Notes: generated from the sequence alone by a model not told the origin. DNA of 64,000 nucleotides from Microbacterium sp. No. 7 (GCF_001314225.1 NZ_CP012697.1:744001-808000), one strand, 5' to 3'. Numbered from the stretch's first letter, positions 36,274 to 45,455 are shown. Made by a program: numbers and translations.

Positions 36274-37002
36274 TCAGTCGATGCCGCCCCAGCGGCCGAT
36301 GGGCCACAGGATCGCGGAGGCCTTGCCGACGATGCTGGAGCGCGACGCCCACGCCCAGCAGTCGTCCGTCGCGGCCTCGAAGCGGCACATCGACGCGGAG
36401 TCGGCGGATCTCGACCGGTGGTCGCCGAGCATGAGATAGGAGTCCGCGGGCACGACGACGGGGCCGAAGCAGCGCCGCGCCTTCGGCTCGGTGCTGCAGT
36501 CGCTGGTCCCCGCGCGGAACGGCAGGTCCTCGAAGACGTACGGCTCGTCGAGCGGCACGCCGTCGACGAGCACCGCGCCGTCGTCGTCGCAGCACTCGAC
36601 GGTCTGGCCCGGCGTGCCGATGACGCGCTTGACCAGCGTGTGCGGCCCGGACGGGCCGAAGCCGCTCACCTCGCCGATCCAGCGCAGCACGGCCTTGATC
36701 GGGTTGCTCTCGGCGGGGCGCTCGCCGTCCCATGCGGCGTCGGCGTCGAACACGATGACGTCGCCGTTCGAGGGGCCGCCGCCGATGTAGGCGAGCCGGT
36801 TGACGAGGATGCGGTCGCCGATCTGCAGCGTCTCCTCCATCGACTCGCTGGGCACGAGGTAGGGCTTCGCCACGAAGTTGAGCACGAGGCCGAACACGAC
36901 GAACGCCGCGAACAGGTGGAACCACGTCGATCGGGTGATGCGGCGCCACAGCGGTCGCTGGGGGGGCGTGCTCGGCGTCGGCTGCGGCGCGGGTTCGCTC
37001 AT
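36274..37002 (-). CDS. lepB: Signal peptidase I
   Basis: A 242-residue type I signal peptidase anchored by one membrane segment (about 28-45). The catalytic Ser54 is in VPSESMEETL and the general-base Lys125 in HTLVKRVIGTPG. The downstream VLVDGVPLDEPY and SYLMLGDHRSRSADS boxes are also present. The start at 37002 (MSEPAPQP) is chosen because a longer upstream frame is Arg-rich with no family similarity. It cleaves Sec and Tat signal peptides on the outer face of the membrane. Ends near a family-3 repeat array. Confidence 0.95.
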   Translation of the reverse strand: MSEPAPQPTPSTPPQRPLWRRITRSTWFHLFAAFVVFGLVLNFVAKPYLVPSESMEETLQIGDRILVNRLAYIGGGPSNGDVIVFDADAAWDGERPAESNPIKAVLRWIGEVSGFGPSGPHTLVKRVIGTPGQTVECCDDDGAVLVDGVPLDEPYVFEDLPFRAGTSDCSTEPKARRCFGPVVVPADSYLMLGDHRSRSADSASMCRFEAATDDCWAWASRSSIVGKASAILWPIGRWGGID

Positions 37003-37301
37003 GGCATCCACGCTACCGGGCCGCACCTGTGCGTCCGGCGGGTCGCGCACCCCGCGCAAGCCGGGGGATCGGCGGTGATCGCCGCAGGCGAGGCAAGGGC
37101 CGCTCGCACCGACGAACGCGTCAGGTCGCATCCCCCGTGCGCGAGGCAGGAGACCCTCGCGCCACCGAACGCGCCAGATCGCATACCCGACGCGACAGTG
37201 CACCGCCTTCCGCGCCGCAAGCCTCGGCGGGAGGGCTTTATCTGAGGGATGTGCGGGCGCGATGACCCGATGCGCGCCCCGACTCCCCGAGGTGTTCCGA
37301 G
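37003..37301. promoter_or_regulatory. Divergent intergenic region lepB / AraC-type gene
   Basis: No gene is seen. Around 37233-37263 the stretch GGCTTTATCTGAGGGATGTG followed by CGGGCGCGA recurs in similar form at about 43203-43236 (GGCTTATCTGGTGGTGCACG then GGCGCGA), upstream of another AraC-type gene. It may be a shared promoter or operator. Confidence 0.35.
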
Positions 37302-38303
37302 ATGCCCCCTGCACGCGTCGTCGAGCTCTTGTCGCCCAGCGCCCGCGGTGTGCCGCCGCGCGCGCATCCGCTCGTGCTGCTCGACGATCGGCTGCGCGGC
37401 CACGGCCGGAACGAGGCGCTCATCGACCCGCACGACGCCGTCGCGATCGACGGGCTGCGCGCCGCCGGCCTCGTGCTGCACCCCGGCACGGCGAACGAGC
37501 CGGCGCAGGTGCGCTGGCGGCTCTTCGGCGAGGCGCTCGTCGTGCGCGTCGCGGGTGCGCGGGTCGGCGTGCGTCCCGTGCCGGCGCGCACCGAGGTGCC
37601 GTTCTATCTCGCCTACACGAAGGAACGGGGGCTCGAACGGCAGGCGGCGCTGATCGACGGGCAGAACGCGGCCGATCTGCCCTGGAACGGCGACGCGTCC
37701 GTGACCCTCGTGGGCATCGGCCGCTCCCCGTTCGGTGCGCCGCTCACGGCCTGGCGCGGTCAGACGATCACGCCCGTGTCGCCGCAGCACACCGTCACGC
37801 TGCGCGCGATCATGCAGTTCACCGACGCGCTGGCCACGCTGAAGCAGGCGCCGAGCGCGCGTGAGCAGGTGCGCGTGGGCGACATCCTCGTGCAGATGAT
37901 CACGCACCTCGCCCTCGCCACGTGGGACGAGCACGCGACGCACGCCGCGCGCAGCGGGTCGTACGTCACCTCGGCGGCGCTCGCGTACATCGCGCAGTAT
38001 CACGCCGACGTCGCGCTCTCGCCGCAGCGGGTCGCCGACGCCCTCGGCATCAGCCTGCGCACGCTGCAGGCGGCGCTCGCCGAGTCGGGAACGACGCCCG
38101 CGAGCGAGATCGCCGCGCACCGGCTCGGGCACGCCGCGCACTGCCTGTGCGACCCCGCCTACGACGAGCAGAGCGTCGCGCAGATCGCGCGCCTGTCGGG
38201 CTTCGCGACCGTCGACACCTTCCGGCGCGCCTTCGTGCGGCAGTTCGGAACGTCGCCGCTCGCCTACCGCCGGGCGCGCGGGCGAACGGCGCTCAGCGCA
38301 TAG
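37302..38303 (+). CDS. AraC-family transcriptional regulator
   Basis: A 333-residue regulator with a C-terminal AraC/XylS double helix-turn-helix. The first HTH is near LSPQRVADALGISLRTLQAA, the second in SVAQIARLSGFATVDTFRRAF, closing with the signature FGTSPLAYRR. The N-terminal about 200 residues form a sensing domain not assigned here. It lies immediately upstream of, and convergent to, the Tat-signal protein gene 38438-39016. A role in regulating that cluster is possible but not shown. Confidence 0.92.
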   Translation: MPPARVVELLSPSARGVPPRAHPLVLLDDRLRGHGRNEALIDPHDAVAIDGLRAAGLVLHPGTANEPAQVRWRLFGEALVVRVAGARVGVRPVPARTEVPFYLAYTKERGLERQAALIDGQNAADLPWNGDASVTLVGIGRSPFGAPLTAWRGQTITPVSPQHTVTLRAIMQFTDALATLKQAPSAREQVRVGDILVQMITHLALATWDEHATHAARSGSYVTSAALAYIAQYHADVALSPQRVADALGISLRTLQAALAESGTTPASEIAAHRLGHAAHCLCDPAYDEQSVAQIARLSGFATVDTFRRAFVRQFGTSPLAYRRARGRTALSA

Positions 38304-38322
38304 CGACGAACGACGCTCAACG

Positions 38323-38382
38323 CAGAGGCCCCCAGCACAGAGGCCCCCAGCGCAGAGACCCCCAGCACAGTGGCCCCCGCGC
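38323..38382. repeat. Four 15-bp tandem repeats
   Basis: Units CAGAGGCCCCCAGCA (38323), CAGAGGCCCCCAGCG (38338), CAGAGACCCCCAGCA (38353) and CAGTGGCCCCCGCGC (38368), just after the AraC stop. Confidence 0.85.
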
Positions 38383-38393
38383 ATGGGCACGAC

Positions 38394-38423
38394 CGGCCCC
38401 CGGCGCAGGAGCGCCGAGGGCCG
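38394..38423. terminator. Bidirectional terminator between convergent genes
   Basis: Hairpin CGGCCCCCGGCGC-AGGA-GCGCCGAGGGCCG with one mismatch, in the 134-nt gap between two convergent genes. Confidence 0.7.
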
Positions 38424-38437
38424 TCCATCCCGCTCCG

Positions 38438-39016
38438 TCAGTACGTGCTGCCCGGCACCACGTTGCCGGCGCTGCCGGCGACGGTCGAGCCGACGGTGAC
38501 GGTGATCGAGCCGGTGCCCGCGGTGCGGTACACGGGGATCTGGATCTGGCCCGTGCTGCCGTACATGGCGATCGACGGGTAGGTGAGCACGGCGGTCGTG
38601 CCGTTGTTGCTGACGACGCTCCAGCCCTGCAGCTGCCACTTGTCCTGGCTCGTGAACGAGTAGCCGTTCAGCGAGATCGTGTAGGTGATGAGGCCGCTCT
38701 GCGTGCCCGACGGCGGCTCGGTCGTGTGGCCGGGCTTCTTGTCGAGCACGAGCTTGGTCTGGAAGACCCCGTCGGCGTTCGGGTCGAGGTAGTTCGAGTT
38801 CGTGACGAGGCCCTTGGTCTCGCCGTAGCCGCCGCCACCGCTGCGCTCGAAGAGGTCGACGCCGGGCGTCGTCTTCGGCGTCGTGGGGTCGGTGGCCGCG
38901 CTGGCGGGCGTGGCGACGGCCATCGCGATGACGGGCAGCGACCAGGCCGCGCCCTTGATCACGGTGCGGCGGCGCGCGGTGGGATGCGCGGTGGCCGCGC
39001 TGTTCTCAGCATTCAT
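38438..39016 (-). CDS. Secreted protein with Tat-like signal (RRxVxKGAAWSxPVI family), 192 aa
   Basis: A 192-residue exported protein of unknown function. Near the N terminus it has RRRTVIKGAAWSLPVIAMAV ending in ASAA, a twin-arginine-like signal with a short hydrophobic core. The mature part starts with a Thr/Pro-rich stretch (TDPTTPKTTPG) and appears beta-rich, with no cysteines or catalytic pattern seen. Three other proteins in the window share the same signal block (44755, 45472, 50241). The start at 39016 follows a GGAGAC ribosome-binding site. The leader contains a strong hairpin, and 21-bp-spaced direct repeats lie upstream. Confidence 0.85.
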   Translation of the reverse strand: MNAENSAATAHPTARRRTVIKGAAWSLPVIAMAVATPASAATDPTTPKTTPGVDLFERSGGGGYGETKGLVTNSNYLDPNADGVFQTKLVLDKKPGHTTEPPSGTQSGLITYTISLNGYSFTSQDKWQLQGWSVVSNNGTTAVLTYPSIAMYGSTGQIQIPVYRTAGTGSITVTVGSTVAGSAGNVVPGSTY

Positions 39017-39036
39017 GGGTGTCTCCGTAGTTGAAC

Positions 39037-39064
39037 GGGTGCACGTGTTCGGGCACGTGCACCC
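39037..39064 (-). promoter_or_regulatory. Hairpin in the leader of the Tat-signal gene
   Basis: Perfect 11-bp inverted repeat (39037-39047 with 39054-39064, 6-nt loop) 21 nt upstream of the start codon. It could act on mRNA stability or translation. The shorter inverted repeat GCATTC-ACGA-GAATGC lies nearby at 39074-39089. Confidence 0.6.
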
Positions 39065-39117
39065 TCGGGTCGGTGCATTCACGAGAATGCGGTCGCGGGC
39101 GACACGGGCCGCGCGTG

Positions 39118-39154
39118 CTGCGCGAATCGCCGGGGATACTGCGCGAATCGCCGG
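39118..39154 (-). promoter_or_regulatory. Two 16-bp direct repeats, 21 bp apart
   Basis: CTGCGCGAATCGCCGG at 39118-39133 and again at 39139-39154, exact copies spaced 21 bp, in the divergent region between the Tat-signal gene and the LuxR-type gene. On the - strand they read CGATTCGCG-CAG, resembling the CGTTTCGCGACAG repeats at 50098-50131. Two helical turns of spacing fits AraC-type half-sites. Confidence 0.55.
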
Positions 39155-39319
39155 ATGTCGTGACGCCGCCACGTGCGGTCGAGTCACAGCCATCCATGGT
39201 CATCGTGGGCACTTTTCCCAGTGATCCCCTGTACCCTCCCTGTCAGGGAGACGGACGCGCCGGGTTCGGCGTCGTCCGCGTCACGGGGGTGACGGGAGGG
39301 CAGGGAAAATGAAGAGCGC

Positions 39320-41956
39320 TTGCAGTCCGCCGCGCCCATGCGCGGCCAGCTCGGGCTGAACGAGATGTTGTCTCGCGTGCCTTCTGACGGTGCGCCAGCG
39401 ACGATCGCCGGGGTCGTGGAACGACCACGTCTCTACCGCATTCTCGACTCGCCCCTCGTGCGCCTGTGCATCGTGCAGGGGCCGAGCGGAAGCGGCAAGA
39501 CCACGCTCGTGCGCAGCTGGGTGATGCAGCAGGACCAGGACCGGGTGATCACGTGGATCGCGCTCGGGCCGAAGGTGACGAACCGCCAGGCGTTCTGGCG
39601 GCATGCGGCGAGCTCGGCGATGCGCATGAACATCCTGACCGACGAGCGGGCCGAGCGCGTCGACGAGCAGCTGGGCGCGGGCGTCGATCCCGTCGACGTC
39701 GCGATCGATGACGTCGGGGCGCACGGCCCGATGACCTGGGTGATCGACGGCTACGAGCACCTCGGCGATCTCATGAGCGAGATCGACGACGACCTGACGC
39801 GTCTCGTCGCGGCCGTCCCCGGCCTGCGGATCATCGTGACGACGCGAGCGCGCACGCGGCTGGCCGACCGGGACGTGCCCGGGGGCGTCACCCGCGTCAT
39901 CGCCCTGAACGAGCTGGCGCTCACGGCCGACGAGATCGGCGAGCTGCTCTCGACGCAGAGCGGCATCGACGATCCCGAGCTGGCGCGCGACGTCGCCCGG
40001 GCGACGCGGGGGTTCCCCCTCACGGTGCGGTCGGTCGCGCTGGCGCTGGCACAGCTCGGCCGGGTCCCGCGGATGGAGTCGCGGGAATGGGATGCCGTGG
40101 TCGCGGCGCGGCTCGAGTCGCTGCTTCCCGACGAGGCGACCGTCGCCTTCGTGACGCATACGAGCGTCGCGCCCTACGTCGACGCCGACCTCGCCCAGCA
40201 GCTGACGGGCGCATCGGGTGCCGTCGGCATCCTGAACACGCTCGAGCGCAACGGCTTCGGTCGCTGGGTGCCCTACAGTCCCGGGCATCCCGTGTTCCAG
40301 TACGTCGAGGCGATCCGCGACTCGTTCCGCGCGCGTGCCGCGCAGGATGCCGAGCGGTTCGCCGACGCGTGCGTCGCGACGGCCGAGTGGCTGTTCGAGA
40401 ACGGCGAGGCCGACCAGGCGCTGCGGTTCGCGATCCAGGCGCATGACTACGCGCTCGCCGATCGCATCTTCGCCGCGCTGGTGACGAGCCACGCCGACTC
40501 GTATACGACCGACCGCCTGCTGGGCCCGCTGCGCGAGGTGCCCGAGTCGGTGCTCCCCGAGTATCCGATGCTCGCCTTCGGGCTGGCGCTCGCGCTGATG
40601 GCCAGTCCCGTGCACCGGCTCGACGCGCCGCGGGTCTTTCGGATGGTGGTCGACTCGACCGCGCATCCCGCCTACGCCGAGCCGTCGGTCGATGCGTTCC
40701 TGCTCGCGGGCACGCGGGCCCTCGCCCACCGGGAGGTGCCCGATCAGCCTGCGGCGACGACCGCGAGCCATGACGCCGTGCGGCTGCTCGACGCGATCCC
40801 GCCGGCGGTCCTCGCGGAGCACGGCGACAACGTGGGCGCGATCCTGCGCCAGGTGAGCTACACGCTGCTGCAGGGCGGCGAGATCGCGGAGGCGATCGAC
40901 GCGGCGCGACGGGCCGTCGCGATGAGCACGACGGCGACGACGCGCGGCTACTCGGTGATCTTCGCCGCGGTCGCGAGCGCGTTCGACGGTGATCTCGTCG
41001 ACGCCCGGGCGTTCCTCGAGGCGGCGAACACGCGCGCGTGGCCCGAGAGCCTGCGCACGACCTACATGAACGGTCCCGGCATCATCACGCGCGGCTTCCT
41101 GCTGCTCGACGACTTCGACTTCGCGGGGGCGCTGCAGAGCCTGCGCGGCTCGATCGAGTTCGCCCCCACCTCGGAGTTCTGGCCGTTCCTCACCGCGATC
41201 TCGATCTCGGCGCGGCACGGGCTGGGGCAGGCGCACGCCGACGCCGTGCGGGTCACGCGCGAGCTGGCGGGGCCGACGCCACCCGGCATCGGCGACAACG
41301 TCGCCACCGAGCACCTCTACGCGGTGCTCGCGCGTGCGTGGATGTCGTCGGGCCACCTGCAGACGGCGGGGGAGCTGCTCGACGCGCGGCCGCCCGGCAG
41401 TGCGGTGCTCGCGGGTGCGCGCACCGCGCGGATGCTCGCGGAGGGGCGCGAGCGCGACGCGTTCGCGTATGCGCGCGAGCTGCTCGAGCATCCCGCGCAC
41501 ACGACGCGCACGCGCGCCGAGCTGTGGACGACGGGAGCCGTCGCCGCGTTGCGCGCGGGCGATGCCGAGCTCGCGTGGTGGTGGCTCACGAACGCCGCCG
41601 TGACGTGGGAGACCAACGGCCCCCGGGTGCACGTCGCCGCGATGTCGTCGCGGGATCGACGGCAGCTGTGGGAGCTGGCCCGCGATCGCGACGCCGAGGC
41701 GGTGCAGCACTATCTCGATGCGCCGGCGCTCCCGCAGCAGGTGAGCGGGGGCGAGCCGGTGACGCTGACGCCGCGTGAGCAGGTCGTGCTGCGCGCGCTC
41801 GCCGAGCACACCGGTGCGAAGCAGATCGCCGAGAGCCTGTTCGTCTCACCGCACACGGTCAAGACGCAGCTGCGCGGGCTGTACCGCAAGCTGGGCGTGT
41901 CGTCGCGGCAGGCGGCGCTCGCGACAGCGCGCGACCTGGGCCTGCTGGCGGAGTGA
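39320..41956 (+). CDS. MalT-type LuxR-family regulator with ATPase domain
   Basis: An 878-residue STAND-type transcriptional regulator. The P-loop is in VQGPSGSGKTTLVRSW near residue 55, followed by WVIDGYEHL as Walker B-like. A long alpha-helical TPR-like middle region follows. The C terminus is a LuxR HTH: LTPREQVVLRALAEHTGAKQ, then VSPHTVKTQLRGLYRKLGVS. It probably senses a ligand with the middle region and activates target promoters. The start is TTG 39320 or ATG 39338 (MRGQLGLNE); the annotated frame is kept. Divergent from the Tat-signal gene 38438-39016, which is a plausible target. Confidence 0.92.
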   Translation: MQSAAPMRGQLGLNEMLSRVPSDGAPATIAGVVERPRLYRILDSPLVRLCIVQGPSGSGKTTLVRSWVMQQDQDRVITWIALGPKVTNRQAFWRHAASSAMRMNILTDERAERVDEQLGAGVDPVDVAIDDVGAHGPMTWVIDGYEHLGDLMSEIDDDLTRLVAAVPGLRIIVTTRARTRLADRDVPGGVTRVIALNELALTADEIGELLSTQSGIDDPELARDVARATRGFPLTVRSVALALAQLGRVPRMESREWDAVVAARLESLLPDEATVAFVTHTSVAPYVDADLAQQLTGASGAVGILNTLERNGFGRWVPYSPGHPVFQYVEAIRDSFRARAAQDAERFADACVATAEWLFENGEADQALRFAIQAHDYALADRIFAALVTSHADSYTTDRLLGPLREVPESVLPEYPMLAFGLALALMASPVHRLDAPRVFRMVVDSTAHPAYAEPSVDAFLLAGTRALAHREVPDQPAATTASHDAVRLLDAIPPAVLAEHGDNVGAILRQVSYTLLQGGEIAEAIDAARRAVAMSTTATTRGYSVIFAAVASAFDGDLVDARAFLEAANTRAWPESLRTTYMNGPGIITRGFLLLDDFDFAGALQSLRGSIEFAPTSEFWPFLTAISISARHGLGQAHADAVRVTRELAGPTPPGIGDNVATEHLYAVLARAWMSSGHLQTAGELLDARPPGSAVLAGARTARMLAEGRERDAFAYARELLEHPAHTTRTRAELWTTGAVAALRAGDAELAWWWLTNAAVTWETNGPRVHVAAMSSRDRRQLWELARDRDAEAVQHYLDAPALPQQVSGGEPVTLTPREQVVLRALAEHTGAKQIAESLFVSPHTVKTQLRGLYRKLGVSSRQAALATARDLGLLAE

Positions 41957-42137
41957 GCGGTGCGCAGACCTCACCTTCTATGCAGATGAATGTTTCATAC
42001 CGGTACCAAGTCCGGGCGATCCGAGGGTGAAAAGGACCGTTTCCGCGCCACCGGCATCCTGATCGGGCGCAGAGTCGGAGTGGCGGATCCGTGGCGGCGG
42101 TCCGCTGCCCCCCACCTCCGCCACCGGTTCATCGTCC

Positions 42138-43040
42138 ATGTCGCAGCCCGCGTTCCCCTCCGGCGACCTCCGCGCCGTCCCGCACGCCCCGCGTCTCCTG
42201 CGTCCCGTGTCGCACGTGCACCGGCCCGTGCGCATCGGGGCGCCCCTGCGACTGGGCACGGCACGCGTCACCCGATGGGCGGTGGAGCCGGGCGCCTTCT
42301 CGATCCCGCTGGATGCCGACGTGCGCTGCGTGCAGCTCGTCGTGCTGCGATCGGGGGAGCTGCGGCATCCCGCGTCGGGCGAGACGTATCCGGTCGGCAG
42401 CCTGCTGCTCGTGCGCGGCGCGGCGTCGACGCTCGTCGAGGCGTCGATGCTGAGCTGCCTCGTGTCGCTCGCCGTGCCCGAGGCGGTGCTGCGCGACATC
42501 GGGGAGCTGCCCGACACGGCGCCCATCGTGGTGTCGGAGCCGACGATGCTCACCCGCGGGATCGTCGCCTTCCTCGCGGCGCTGGTCGACGGCGCCGACG
42601 CGCAGGCGTCGAGCATCGCCCGCCATTCACTCGAGCAGTTCATGTATGAGATGGTGATCGCCTTGGTGCTCGATCGCGAACGCGCACGGCACGCATCGCG
42701 CCGCCGTGACCTCTTCGATGAAGCGCAGGCGGTCGTGCTCGCGCGCAGCGGCGACGTGGCGCTGGACGTCGCGATGATCGCGGCGGAGTGCAACGTGTCG
42801 CCGCGCACCCTCGAGCGGGCGTACTCCGCTCGCCACACGACGGTGCGCGGCGAGATCCGCCGGGCGCGGGTCGTGCACGCCGGATCGATGCTGCGGGATG
42901 CCGGCTACGACGTGCTCTCGGTCGACCAGATCGCGCAGCACGTCGGCTTCTCCAACGGCTCCAGCCTCGCCCGCGCGATGCGCGCGGAGGGCCAGCCGTC
43001 GCCCGCGACGATCCGTCGCGACCGGCGAGGGCCGGCCTGA
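42138..43040 (+). CDS. AraC-family transcriptional regulator (tandem copy 1)
   Basis: A 300-residue regulator. The N-terminal domain (about residues 20-120) resembles the cupin-like AraC_binding_2 sensing domain; the C-terminal double HTH includes ALDVAMIAAECNVSPRTLER and VDQIAQHVGFSNGSSLARAM. It is a clear paralogue of 43650-44540: the HTH half is nearly the same (SRRRxLFDEAQAxVLARS, CNVSPRTLERAY, QIAQxVGFSNGSSLARAMRA). It follows the LuxR-type gene by 181 nt. Confidence 0.92.
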   Translation: MSQPAFPSGDLRAVPHAPRLLRPVSHVHRPVRIGAPLRLGTARVTRWAVEPGAFSIPLDADVRCVQLVVLRSGELRHPASGETYPVGSLLLVRGAASTLVEASMLSCLVSLAVPEAVLRDIGELPDTAPIVVSEPTMLTRGIVAFLAALVDGADAQASSIARHSLEQFMYEMVIALVLDRERARHASRRRDLFDEAQAVVLARSGDVALDVAMIAAECNVSPRTLERAYSARHTTVRGEIRRARVVHAGSMLRDAGYDVLSVDQIAQHVGFSNGSSLARAMRAEGQPSPATIRRDRRGPA

Positions 43041-43519
43041 GCGTCGACCCGCGAGCTCGTCCTGCCGGCGCCCGTCGGCGTCTCTGAGGCTAGGCGACCG
43101 GCGGTCGTGCCGCGTGGCTGGCGCGCGTTCTCATGCAGAACGCGCCGGATGCCATACCTGATGCGTCATCGAGACACCCCCGCGCGCCGGGGGCGGGAGA
43201 AGACGGCTTATCTGGTGGTGCACGGGCGCGACGGGCCGTCGCGCCGCGTCTCATGACGCGGTCTGAGATGTTCAGCACGCATCGTCGAGTCGCCGTGACA
43301 GTTGGGGAGCTGTCGCCTGCACGGACCGTCGAAGACGGCGTCTGCAGGCGGTCTGCCGTAGGGGAATGGTGGGATCGTTGTGCGTATCGCCTGGGGAGGG
43401 CGGGTTCGCGGGGGCGAGAGGACGGGCGCGACCAGCGACCGCCGTGGCGTGCCGCCTGCGGGGAGGCCCGGCCGGCTGCGGCTCTGCTGCAGCCGGGACT
43501 CATTATTAGCTCACTTCGC

Positions 43520-43601
43520 TCGCGTTGAAGCGAAGCGGCGAGCGCCGCGTGCTGCGACGGCATTCGCCGCCGTGCGCGACCTGGGTCCGTCGGCCGCCTG
43601 A
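43520..43601 (+). pseudogene. Possible remnant of a LuxR-type regulator C terminus
   Basis: The tail AATAFAAVRDLGPSAA followed by a stop resembles RQAALATARDLGLLAE, the end of the LuxR-type protein at 39320-41956. The DNA matches over GCGCGACCTGGG. It sits directly before the second AraC copy, as the intact gene sits before the first. The rest of 43041-43519 shows no convincing gene. The call is weak. Confidence 0.3.
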
Positions 43602-43649
43602 GCGTCGCGGCGTTGCGCCACATATGACGCCTGCCGCCGGTGCACTGCC

Positions 43650-44540
43650 ATGTCGATGACCGCGAGTCCCGAAGACGGTGCAGGTCCGATCCGGCGTGAT
43701 CGTCAGCCGCGGTTCCCGGCCACCGGGGTGCACGCGACCGTCCGTGTCGGAAAGCCGCTGTTCCTGGGAACCGCATCCGTCACGCGGTGGATCGTTCGAC
43801 CCGGTCGCTTCACCATGCCGCTGAAAGCCGGGGCCGACACCGTGCAGCTTCTCGCGTTGCGCGCGGGAACCCTGCGGCTCCCGCGCACGGGCGAGGTGTG
43901 CGTCGCCGGCGGCCTCCTCCTCCATCCCGGCGCCGTCCCGGTGCCGGTCGAGGCCGTGGAGGTCAGCGACTTCGTCTCACTGACCATGCCGGCCGTCGTG
44001 CTGGAGCACGTCGGCGACCTGCCGCCGGGCACGGTGTTCGTCGTCCCGGAATCGAAGAGGCTCGCGCGCGGGGTCGTCGCCTTCCTCCTGGCGCTGGTCG
44101 AGGGGTCCGAGGCGGAGATGTCGAGCATCGCGCGCTACTCGCTCGAGCAGCTCCTGCAGGAGATGATGATCGCGCTGGTGCTCGACGGCCAGCGCGCGCG
44201 GCACGCATCGCGCCGCCGCAACCTGTTCGACGAGGCACAGGCGATCGTGCTCGCGCGCAGCAGCGACGTGACCCTGGGCGCCGCCGTCATCGCCGCGGAG
44301 TGCAACGTCTCGCCGCGAACGCTCGAGCGCGCGTACGCGGCACGGGACACCACGGTGCGCGCGGAGATCCGCCGAGCGAGGCTGGCGCATGCGGTGTCGC
44401 TCCTGCAAGACGCCGCCTACGACGCGCTCACGGTCGACCAGATCGCACAGTATGTCGGGTTCTCCAACGGATCCAGTCTCGCCCGTGCGATGCGCGCGGA
44501 GGCGCTGGCGGCGCCCACGGTCCTGCGGCAGGCGAGATGA
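43650..44540 (+). CDS. AraC-family transcriptional regulator (tandem copy 2)
   Basis: A 296-residue paralogue of 42138-43040. The N-terminal sensing domain is recognisably similar (ATVRVGKPLFLGTASVTRWI against PVRIGAPLRLGTARVTRWAV). The HTH region is close to identical in key positions (CNVSPRTLERAYAARDTTVR, DQIAQYVGFSNGSSLARAMR). Together they look like a tandem duplication. It lies upstream of the Tat-signal gene 44755-45402 on the same strand, which it may control. Confidence 0.92.
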   Translation: MSMTASPEDGAGPIRRDRQPRFPATGVHATVRVGKPLFLGTASVTRWIVRPGRFTMPLKAGADTVQLLALRAGTLRLPRTGEVCVAGGLLLHPGAVPVPVEAVEVSDFVSLTMPAVVLEHVGDLPPGTVFVVPESKRLARGVVAFLLALVEGSEAEMSSIARYSLEQLLQEMMIALVLDGQRARHASRRRNLFDEAQAIVLARSSDVTLGAAVIAAECNVSPRTLERAYAARDTTVRAEIRRARLAHAVSLLQDAAYDALTVDQIAQYVGFSNGSSLARAMRAEALAAPTVLRQAR

Positions 44541-44584
44541 GCCGGCGGTGATGCGCCGGAGCCCCGAGGCGGCCGCGTCACAGG

Positions 44585-44614
44585 GAGGGATCGCCGTCGA
44601 GATCGCGATCCCTC
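44585..44614 (+). terminator. Hairpin after AraC copy 2
   Basis: GAGGGATCG (44585-44593) pairs perfectly with CGATCCCTC (44606-44614), loop 12 nt. It lies 45 nt after the stop. The remaining gap to 44754 shows no gene. Confidence 0.5.
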
Positions 44615-44754
44615 GGTGATACCGGCGCCGACTGGTTCCGTTCCGAAAGCGTCAGCGATCCTCGTCCGCGACCGTGCCGATGACGCAGGCTGCTTCGCTG
44701 GGAGACGTCTGGCGCCGGCTGAGGCGCCTTCGTTCGATTCTTCTGGGGAGACAC

Positions 44755-45402
44755 ATGACTTCTACCGACAACACCGCGATCCACTCCGGCGAGGAGACCG
44801 CGGCGATCCGCCCGCAGCGCCGCGTGGTGCTGAAGGGCGCCGCATGGTCGTTGCCCGTCATCGCCGCGGCCGTCAGCGTGCCGCTGGCCTCCGCGACGAC
44901 CGACACGGGCGTCGTCGCGCTCACCATCGCGAGCGGCTCCGCTCTCAGCATCGGCGGCCCGAACGAGGCCGGCACGTCGGTCTCGGGCTCGTTCGGCGCG
45001 AGCGTCTCGGTCTCCAACACCAAGTCGACCGCCGTGAACATCAACTCGCTGAGTGCGGCGTACGCGGTCGAGGGTCCCGTCAACTACGAGGACCTGCTCT
45101 ACAACGGCGCGCCCATCACGGGGTCCACGCTGACGACCCCGGGGGGCTTCACGTGGGCTGTCCTCGTGAACACCGGCGGCTACGTGGAGCTCCAGCTGAT
45201 GTCGCCGCTTCCCGTGTCGGTCGAGCCGAACTCGTCGGTGACCGTCGAGTTCCCCGAGCTGACGTTCGCCGACACGCTGACGCAGTCGGCCGCCTGGCTG
45301 CCGCTCGGCCGCCGCGTGCGCGCGACGCTCACGGTGAACGCGTTCACCGACGCCGGCGGCCTGAACGACGTCAGCGGAAAGTCGTACCCCGCGAACCAGT
45401 GA
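44755..45402 (+). CDS. Secreted protein with Tat-like signal, 215 aa
   Basis: A 215-residue exported protein of unknown function, beginning MTSTDNTAIHSGEETAAIRP. The signal block QRRVVLKGAAWSLPVIAAAV and the following ASATTDTG match the other members of the family. The mature part is Thr/Ser/Val-rich and looks like an immunoglobulin-like beta sandwich (repeated strands such as GASVSVSNTKSTAVNINSLS). The start at 44755 has GGGGAGA upstream; a longer frame from 44674 lacks a site and is rejected. Faces the 345-aa Tat-signal gene across a shared terminator. Confidence 0.85.
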   Translation: MTSTDNTAIHSGEETAAIRPQRRVVLKGAAWSLPVIAAAVSVPLASATTDTGVVALTIASGSALSIGGPNEAGTSVSGSFGASVSVSNTKSTAVNINSLSAAYAVEGPVNYEDLLYNGAPITGSTLTTPGGFTWAVLVNTGGYVELQLMSPLPVSVEPNSSVTVEFPELTFADTLTQSAAWLPLGRRVRATLTVNAFTDAGGLNDVSGKSYPANQ

Positions 45403-45411
45403 CGCGGGCCT

Positions 45412-45455
45412 CGCCGCACCGTCTGGTCGTCACGCGATGGCCAGGCGGTGCGGCG
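45412..45455. terminator. Bidirectional terminator between convergent Tat-signal genes
   Basis: 15-bp stem with one mismatch (45412-45426 with 45441-45455) in the 69-nt convergent gap. Confidence 0.8.

Noticed and set aside
39281-41809. 842-codon open frame on the - strand
   Set aside because: Antisense shadow of the LuxR-type gene, with Arg/His/Glu-rich, non-protein-like composition.
43133-43528. 131-codon frame between the two AraC genes
   Set aside because: No ribosome-binding site, Arg/Ala-rich, no family resemblance; it lies in a decayed intergenic stretch.
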